Under the pieces are notes generated by a model. The model saw only the letters and a program-made list of their open reading frames with translations, was not told where the DNA came from and did no database searches. A DNA stretch of 64,000 bases from Diphasiastrum complanatum (lineage: Eukaryota > Streptophyta > Lycopodiopsida > Lycopodiales > Lycopodiaceae), in the NCBI GenBank assembly GCA_029204225.1, contig CM055104.1, positions 39,362,527 through 39,426,526 of the forward strand, in the 5' to 3' direction. This document shows, piece by piece, positions 57,261 to 64,000 of the stretch (position 1 is its first letter; each line of letters opens with the position of its first letter). Position numbers and translations under genes: made by a program.

Positions 57261-58998
57261 CTCAGACCTACATGCACCTCTCAATTTTTGCTTCCCTACT
57301 AATTTAGGTAGCCTACTGCTAATGCTTCTCCTTCTTCACATCACAGCCCACTTGCTGATCTTTCCACACAGCCCATTACTTCAGCCTGCACACCTCCCTT
57401 TTTTCATGCGGCAGCAGGATGATTTTTCATGCGGTAGCAGGCTAATTTTTCTACACAGCCCATAGTTTACGGCTGGACAGTTATCACATAGCCTACTGCA
57501 TTTCCTCACATTTCACTTTATGGCCTGCCACAGTCACTTCTCTCCTGTAAATTACTTCGTGCATGTTACCTTCTATCTTCGCATACTTTTCTCCTATATC
57601 TCACACAGTTCAGTAGCACTCATTCATGCACTTTCTATTTCACAAAAACACCTACCTTCTCTTCTCAATATGCACACAGTTTCAGCACACATCCCCACCA
57701 TCTCCTACACAGTAGCCAATCTTCTAGTTCTGAATAGCACGCTACCACTTAATATCCCAAATTTGATTCAGCAATCAGTCATTCACATCATTCATCTAGA
57801 CGCATGAGGAACAGCATTCACGGGTAGAAGTTAAGTGCATTACTCCAAATTGCCTTACAACAATGAAGAAGGTGATACATGAAATATAGTGTCAGGCGAC
57901 TTGGTATAAAGACCTATTCTAAATATTTAATAGCTCAAAAGCGGCCTGATGGGTCCAAATTTAACAAAACAAGACATAAGAATGTAGAGGCCTAAACTAG
58001 TCATTGTTTCTACACTTTGTCATTATTTCATATCACATAGGCAAATCTCTTACTAGGTAAAGGATGGGGAGATATAGGATCCAATCGAATAAATATAGTT
58101 CTCATTGTTTAATTGATTCTTCTTGTGATTCATTAGGCGGTTTTTCTTCATCTGATTCCACTTGTTCACTCTTATCTTCTTGTGATTTTCCAACTAGAAC
58201 AGGTATCTATTCCTTTTGCTCTTCTTTACCTTTTCTCTTTAGGTGACAGGCAGCACATCTCCATAAAGGCTCCTTTTAGTTACAGAATTTCTTATATGGT
58301 GGTACATGTGCACAAGCTACACATCCAGGCCTTCAAATGATTTATCTTTGTTTGCTACATGTGAAGGCTTCTTATAATGTGCTGTTTTCAACTGCTTTCA
58401 TAGGATTCTTTTCATTAATCATGTTGTACTGACAGCATCTTCCATGGTCCATTTTGGTACCTATTCTGCCTTCATTTTCCATGATAGTCATCATCTTTAG
58501 TCTAGCTAGGAAACTTTTCTCTGGGGAATTAGGTGCAGCATAATGCCATTTAATACCATTTTCCTTGCCAATCTTCATAAACTCACCAAAAAGCATATTC
58601 ACCAACTTTTTCCGATCTTAAAAATTTACTTTTCTTTCCCATCAAATTTTCAACTAGGGCTATAATTGCTTAAAATAAACAAGTGTCTCTCAATTGTGCT
58701 TTGAAAAATAAATTTGTAACCTTCTTGATTATTCATCTACAAAGGTCATGAAATAATAAAACCCCCTACAAAAATAATCTGTGTAGCGCCAAATTATTCA
58801 AAATGCACTAACTCCATGATTTCTTTAGCCTCATAAACTCCTCCTTTAGAGAATCTTTATCTATGAGCCACCATACAACCGTACATCATGTAAGTGTAAA
58901 ACGGGTCATTTGAACTTGATAGTCATATAGAACAAAGCCATGGTGGGTTAACAAGATAGTAGCATATAATGGACATTACATTTCTAACTAGTGTGTGA

Positions 58999-59080
58999 GG
59001 ACTACAATATCGATAACTTTGAAAATTTTGACCATTGGTGTTCTTGGTCAAAATTTTCAAAGTTATCAATATTGTAGTCC
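58999..59080. repeat. Hairpin: 36-bp inverted repeat with 10-nt loop
   Basis: Arms 58999-59034 and 59045-59080 (GGACTACAATAT... / ...ATATTGTAGTCC) are complementary except at one position. The loop is TTGGTGTTCT. Confidence 0.92.
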
Positions 59081-59600
59081 TTGCTCTTTTGAAATAAGTG
59101 GTCGATGTTGCTCTTGCTTTTTCAAAGAGAGCTTTTGTATGTTGATTTCGTACAAACCATTCATAAGTCCCCTGTTGCAAATAAGCCATGTTTCTTTCTT
59201 GTTCAAGTAGAAATTCATATGTACCTCGACTATCTATTGCGGAATGGTGTGCTTTGTCTAACTAACTAAAGAACTAGGTAAAGATTGTTGTCAATATTCC
59301 TTGTCGTAACATTCAATCTCCAAAATTTGATGCAACTCTAGAATTCATGTGGATTATGTCTTGCATGAGGGCTTATCGCCTAAATCGCTCATCTTCCAAC
59401 CATTTTCCAGTCTTGCATCTTAACTTTCCTTGAGATCAGAGTTCACCCTTGTCATTCCATTCTACATAGGAGATTGAATTATGTTGTCAACTTAAATCAC
59501 TCACACAATCCACTTGTTTTGCTTTCAATGAGGATTCATATGAACTCCTTGATTTGATTATAGTTTCTAAACGATTGTTAACTATGCTTATACCTTTCCT
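59081..59600. other. AT-rich DNA, no gene recognised
   Basis: No coding motif. Its right part may include the end of the copia H LTR, which could not be delimited. Confidence 0.35.
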
Positions 59601-59815
59601 TCATGAATATCCTCTTTAGCTCCAAAATTGCCACAAACGAGCCTTTGTATTGGGATCTTGATTGGAAGAGACATCTTTCATTTGCCAATGTTAAACTCGA
59701 CCTTGATAGTTTCCATAATGCAAGTCCTTGTAGGAAAGCAAGAGTCAAGTCACCAAGATCTAGTTATCAATCAATCTCCACAGAAAACAAGAGAGAAGAG
59801 GCTAGGCGCCCAACT

Positions 59816-59871
<56 letters not shown>

Positions 59872-60223
59872 GAGAAAAAACAACAACAAGAACAATGGAG
59901 AGCAATGCTTAGCCAAAACTGTCCAAAATGGAATACACAATGAGCATCTTAGTACTCTACCTGGATGTGGCCAAATGCCACCAAACCCTAAGGTTAACCC
60001 CTTACTAAATGTAGGGCACCCCCAAAAGTCAAGATAGGGCCCCTAAACAAAATTAGACCCCTAAGGACCCACGAGTCAGTACATGACCAAAATTGGGTCC
60101 AAGTGAACTTAAGACAAACTTAAGATGGCCTAAATAACTAAATACCCATGGTTACACAAATCTCGACCTTTTGGGTCAAAGTAACCTATGAATTAACTTT
60201 AGCATAGTCATTTATTTCTAACA
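59600..60223 (-). mobile_element. 3' LTR of copia H (left end unresolved)
   Basis: On the minus strand a polypurine tract (TAAGGAGGG) is followed by TGTTAGAAATAAATGAC, a typical LTR start, at 60223. The LTR runs leftward and includes the GA microsatellite, which in element sense is a CT run likely in the transcribed part. The other end was not found. Confidence 0.65.
59818..59868. repeat. (GA)n microsatellite, 51 bp
   Basis: Uninterrupted GA run inside the copia H LTR. Confidence 0.95.
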
Positions 60224-60232
60224 CCCTCCTTA
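60224..60232 (-). promoter_or_regulatory. Polypurine tract of copia H
   Basis: TAAGGAGGG on the minus strand directly upstream of the LTR start TGTTAG. Confidence 0.75.
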
Positions 60233-60257
60233 AATGACAATGCCACTGAAATCTTCA

Positions 60258-61790
60258 CTATGTAACAAAACCAACACATGGTATCAAATATAAAGCTTTG
60301 CATAAAGCTTCAAATCTGACTCTAGGCAACGCCTTAGTGAAGAGGTCCGCAATATTATCCCCCATAGGACAATATTCAAGTAAAATGTCGCCATCATGAA
60401 GTCTCTCCCGAACAAAGTGATAATGGATCTCGATGTGCTTCGTCCTCACATGAAAAACAGGATTCCATGCAATGGCAATAGCACTTTGACTATCACTCAA
60501 GATAAGACTGGCTGAGGGCTCGCCAAACTTCATGTCAACAAGTAGTCTTCTCAGCCATAAACACTCTGTTGTGGCTGAAAATATCACTCTATATTCTGCC
60601 TCACTAGAAGAAGTAGCAACAGTGGGCTGCTTTTTACTTGACCACGAAATTGCAAAATTTCCATAGAAAAAGAAATGTTCACTTGTAGAGCGTCTAGTGT
60701 CTTGATCTCCACCCCAATCCGAGTCAGTAAAACCAACCAAACATGCATCATCACAAGCAGGAAAAACCAGTCCATGACTTCTTGTTCCTTGAAAATATCG
60801 AAAGATCCTCTTCAATGCTTTCCAATGTGATGTCATTGGGGCATGCATGAATTGACTCATGAGTGAGACACTATAAGAGATGTCCGGTCTCGAATTACAT
60901 AGGTAAATGAGACAGCCAATAGCTTGACAATATAAAGTAGTATCAAATGGTTCACCAACAACAACTTGACTACTTAATTTCAGGCCTGTCTCAATAGGTG
61001 TAGCAACCGGCTTGCAATCTTCCATCTTGAACCGCTTCAAAATCTGCCCCATGTAGCGTTCTTGAGAGATGAAAATTCCAGCCCCTTCTTGTACAAATTC
61101 AAGACCAAGATAAAAGTGCAATAGGCCTAAATCTGAGGTTACCCATTTAAAACCAATTGCCTTCTTCCCATGAAGAAGATCAACAAGAACCCAAATCTGG
61201 TTCTTCATGAGTGAGTCATACTCATCTTGCATCGCATCCTCCCAACATTTTACTCCCTTGGCCTGCTCATAAAAATCAGGTTGCTGTGCAATATCTCCAT
61301 GAGATGTAAGAGCAAAATCTGAAAAATCAGCATAGTCCACTGATTTTGTAGAGGCACGTGTCTTTCCATCATAAAATGAACTTACTTTGTTGTCCCGCAA
61401 AGTTGACAACAGCCACCGTGGGACTGTTTTGGGCTGTCCAACAGCCATGTCTCTTCTTACCATTTTTTGTCCAAGATCCTCCGACATCACACTTGGCTGT
61501 CCAAGATCTTCCAAAACTGGTCCTTGCTGTCCAACAGTTCCTGCAGGCTGATTTTGAGCAACAACGGGCGGTTCTTGACGAACATTAGGCTCTAAACTTG
61601 ATGAGGTGTTGGGGAGGTCGAAACTGGTTGATTGCTGCCCCTTATCTCCAGCAATAGAAGATGGTACCAAATTTGGGAAAACTTCAACATTCACACTATG
61701 TGGGCTGTCCCCCTTCAAGATATGAGTTGGGGCCACATCTAATGAATTCTTTCATCAAAATGCACATCACGACTAACAATAATTTTGTCA
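60258..61790 (-). pseudogene. Copia H: RT with core deleted, and RNase H
   Basis: The uninterrupted 492-codon frame (61736-60258) opens with a Gln/Pro/Ser-rich linker. RT starts WEDAMQDEYDSLMKNQIW and KKAIGFKWV, then jumps in frame to SDLGLLHFYLGLEFVQEG near 61135. By comparison with copia E about 170 codons are missing, including the palm and the YVDD active site. RNase H is complete in outline: TRPDISYS-type motif, GFTDSDWGGDQDTRRSTSE, TSSSEAEYRV, DSQSAIAIAWNP, RTKHIEIHYHFVRE and NIADLFTKALP. Upstream to 61790 the end of the integrase region is in another frame. It cannot reverse-transcribe on its own. Confidence 0.88.
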
Positions 61791-61794
61791 GTGC

Positions 61795-63045
61795 TCAAAT
61801 TGAACAGCCTATAGCCTTTGCTTTCACTACTATAGCCAACAAAAATGCATTCAACTCCATTATCCTTAAGCTTTGTACGAAGTTATCCGGAACAAAAGCA
61901 TAAGCTGTACAACCAAAAATGCAAAAGTGAGAGATTGTAAGCTTCTTTCCATACCAAACTTCATAAGGAGTTAATACTTTCAATGCTTTAGTAGGACAAT
62001 GATTGCTTATGTATGCTGCCATTATAACCGCTTCAGCCCAAAACTTGTGAGACAGCCCCTTTGCTTTGAGCATGCAACGGGCCATCTCCATAAGTGTGCG
62101 ATTCTTTCGCTCAGCAACACCATTTTGTTGAGGCGTATAGGGAGTTGTCATTTGATGTAGAATTCCCTTTTCTCGAAGAAATGCACCGAACGTATTCGTA
62201 ATGTATTCCCCTCCTCGATCGGTGCGTAGGGTCTTCAAAAAATGCCCAAACTGATTTTCCACCATTGCTAGAAAATCTTTGAAACGTTGAAAAACTTCCG
62301 ATTTAGCCTTCATAGGATAGATCCATGTAAAACGGGAAAAGTCATCAATAAAAGTCACAAAATAGATGCACTTTCCAATGGATTCGGTCCTCATTGGACC
62401 ACAAACATCACTATGAACCAAATCAAATTTATCAAGAACCCTTATAATTCCATCAATTGGAAAAGGTTTCCTTCGAAACTTTCCAAGTATGCACCCCTCG
62501 CATACATGCCCTTCCGGCTGCTCAATAGTAGGAATGTCTTCTACCATATTAAATGTCTTCAACTTCTTCAAACTTGCAAAGTTGAGATGCCCAAACCTTG
62601 CGTGCCACAATTCAGCCAACTCCAATGATTGTGATGTAGAAGTAACAAGACATGTAGAGGGAATTCGTCGCTCATAGGTATCCATAATGAATAAGCCAAC
62701 ATGCATTGTTCCCAAAACCATAATCAAGAGTGATCTTTTAGGATCCTTGACACGACACTTATCTTCTTTGAACTCAACAACTAGTCCTTGCTTCAACATA
62801 GTTGAAACCGAAAGAAGATTCTTCTTAATTCCCGGAACATAAAGCACATTCTTAATGTACTTTTCTTCACCATTAGGCAGAATGATGGCTACAATTCCAA
62901 TTCCATGAATAGAATAAGATGCATCATCCGCACATTGTACCTTACTTCCAATTTGCACTTTCACTAATTTAGTGAATGCTTCTTTGCGAGAAGTCATATG
63001 ACGAGTAGCACCACTATCAATCACCCATTCAATGGGTGTCAGCAA
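61795..63045 (-). pseudogene. Copia H: protease, pre-integrase and integrase
   Basis: 416 codons on the minus strand. Protease WVIDSGATRHMTSRKEAF; pre-integrase LWHARFGHLNFASL; zinc finger C..C in CEGCILGKFRRKPF. The integrase core has all three acidic residues: Asp in LVHSDVCGPM, Asp in LRTDRGGEY and Glu in NGVAERKNRT. The frame shifts at about 61880, after YAFVPDNF, so the integrase tail (CIFVGYSSESKGYRLFN) is out of frame. The start overlaps gag in another frame. Confidence 0.88.
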
Positions 63046-64000
63046 CTTGCAAAACTGAACCTGAATTCCTCATAGATGTAGAAGTACTAGTAGAAGCAAT
63101 ATTAGACACAAAAGCATAGTCTTGGTTGAAGAAATCACCACTAGCTTCAAGCTCTTGCTCCAAAGTAGCAAGTGAAGCACTAGTATCAATTCCTTTACTC
63201 TCCTCTTTCGCAAGCTTCTTCTTACAATCCTTGATGAAGTGCCCATACTTCTTGCAATAATGGCACTTCCCTTCCTTCTTTTGAGTGTTGACATCTTGAC
63301 CTCCAATGGGCTTTTGCTCATCCTTGGAAGGAGGCTTCCCCTTTCCTTTTGACTTGCCTTTGCCCTTGCCTTTCGTGAAGAAAGCTTGATCTTGTTGAGT
63401 GTTACCCGCAAAGTTTTGCCTCGTTTGCTCCTCTTGAAGAAGCAGCCCAACAAGTTCATCAAAGGAGAGTTGTTGTCCCCTAAGAGAGATACTCAAAGAT
63501 GAAACAAATGCAAGATAAGATGAAGGTAATGAGTTGAGAGTAATGAAAACAAATTGAGCATCCTCAATTATCTCATCAATATTGAGAAGCTCCTCACGAA
63601 GATCCTTGATCTTCGTCAAGTGATTGGTCATTTGATCCCCTTATTGCATCTTCAACAAAGAAAGTTGATTTCTGAGATACACCACTCTTGCTGGATTTTT
63701 GACTCTATACATAGTATAAAGTGTATCACACGCACTTTTAGATGTCTAACAAGACCTAATATGAGGTAAGATAGATCTTTTCACAGCAAGAGCAACCATA
63801 GAATGTGCTTGTGCATCCCTTCTATCCCACTTCTTTTGTTCTTCCAAAGATGGAGAAGATGATGATGATCCACGAGGTGTAGGAGGTGCCAAAGACAGAG
63901 GCCTTTTTTCATCACTATTGACCAAATCCCACAGCCCTTTCGCTATGAGAAGATTCTTCATCATGTAACTGCACAAGGAGTAGTTTGTGCCATCCATTCG
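63029..64000 (-). pseudogene. Copia H: gag, with two stops, running off the window
   Basis: Minus strand from the window edge. MDGTNYSLCSYMMKNLL and GLWDLVNSDEK are the gag N-terminus. A stop near 63745 and another near 63640 interrupt a frame otherwise readable through the intervening part (VVYLRNQLSLLKMQ). From 63631 it is open: TKIKDLREELLNID, GLLLQEEQTRQNF, the Lys/Gly-rich stretch and the zinc knuckle CHYCKKYGHFIKDC. It ends at 63029, where protease continues in another frame. The 5' LTR lies outside the window. Confidence 0.86.

Larger units (their letters stand above)
56581..58998. other. Noncoding DNA with inverted repeats
   Basis: Contains the hairpin at 56780-56816, related GATCCGG words near 57160-57230 and the 26-bp palindrome at 57235-57260. 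Open frames at 57142-57465, 57520-57807 and minus 58372-58605 have no recognised motif. CACAGCCxA words recur at 57340-57500. Confidence 0.4.

Noticed and set aside
57142..57807. Two plus-strand frames of about 100 codons
   Set aside because: No motif, no homologous copy in the window, and the composition matches the surrounding noncoding DNA.
58372..58605. Minus-strand frame with KENGIKWHYAAPNSPE, reminiscent of a copia integrase
   Set aside because: The expected QQNGVAE and R/K-N-R-T follow-up is missing and the flanks do not continue an integrase. The resemblance is too short to call.

Overview
This window is nuclear DNA of a land plant, most likely a seed plant with a large, retrotransposon-rich genome. 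The evidence is one split protein-coding gene with plant-style GT-AG introns and an IST1 (ESCRT-III-associated) product, several Ty1/copia and Ty3/gypsy LTR retrotransposons with tRNA-iMet or tRNA-Asp primer-binding sites, and AT-rich noncoding DNA with CT/GA/AT microsatellites. The species cannot be named from the sequence. No rRNA, tRNA, CRISPR or bacterial-type gene was seen.

Layout. 1-2.1 kb: 5'-truncated copia gag-protease-integrase remnant (copia 1). 2.1-9.3 kb: two damaged copies, A (+) and B (-), of one Ty3/gypsy family arranged tail to tail; B keeps its 5' LTR and tRNA-Asp PBS. 9.3-11.1 kb: copia integrase scrap and a noncoding minus-strand LTR-element remnant. 11.83-20.70 kb: the only host gene found, an IST1-like gene with at least six exons and a 6.9-kb third intron holding two tandem duplications. 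22.1-26.4 kb: copia F gag-pol remnant running into an LTR, PBS, 2-kb noncoding leader and a second partial LTR. 26.4-34.5 kb: gypsy copy C (LTR, PBS, leader, gag, RT-RNase H, integrase, then an extra post-pol frame), inserted in that second LTR and lacking its 3' end. 35.3-38.1 kb: copia D pol with polypurine tract. 38.1-44.6 kb: copia E, complete and apparently young, inserted 7 bp into the 3' LTR of D. 44.6-50.8 kb: an array of small hairpins, a copia RNase H scrap, and a noncoding LTR element carrying two solo LTRs in opposite orientations, each with a perfect target-site duplication. 51.9-55.9 kb: copia scraps, one split by a 739-bp foldback DNA element. 56-59.6 kb: microsatellites and inverted repeats. 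59.6-64 kb: copia H on the minus strand, whose RT core has been deleted in frame.

The retroelements form a readable series of nested insertions. E (4 differences between its 655-bp LTRs, uninterrupted 1317-codon gag-pol) is the only copy that looks potentially autonomous. All other copies carry stops, frameshifts or deletions. The IST1-like gene is the only feature with a clear cellular role (endosomal sorting). Its downstream exons, if any, were not found before the copia F insertion.

All assignments rest on reading motifs and comparing copies within the window by eye; no database search was run.
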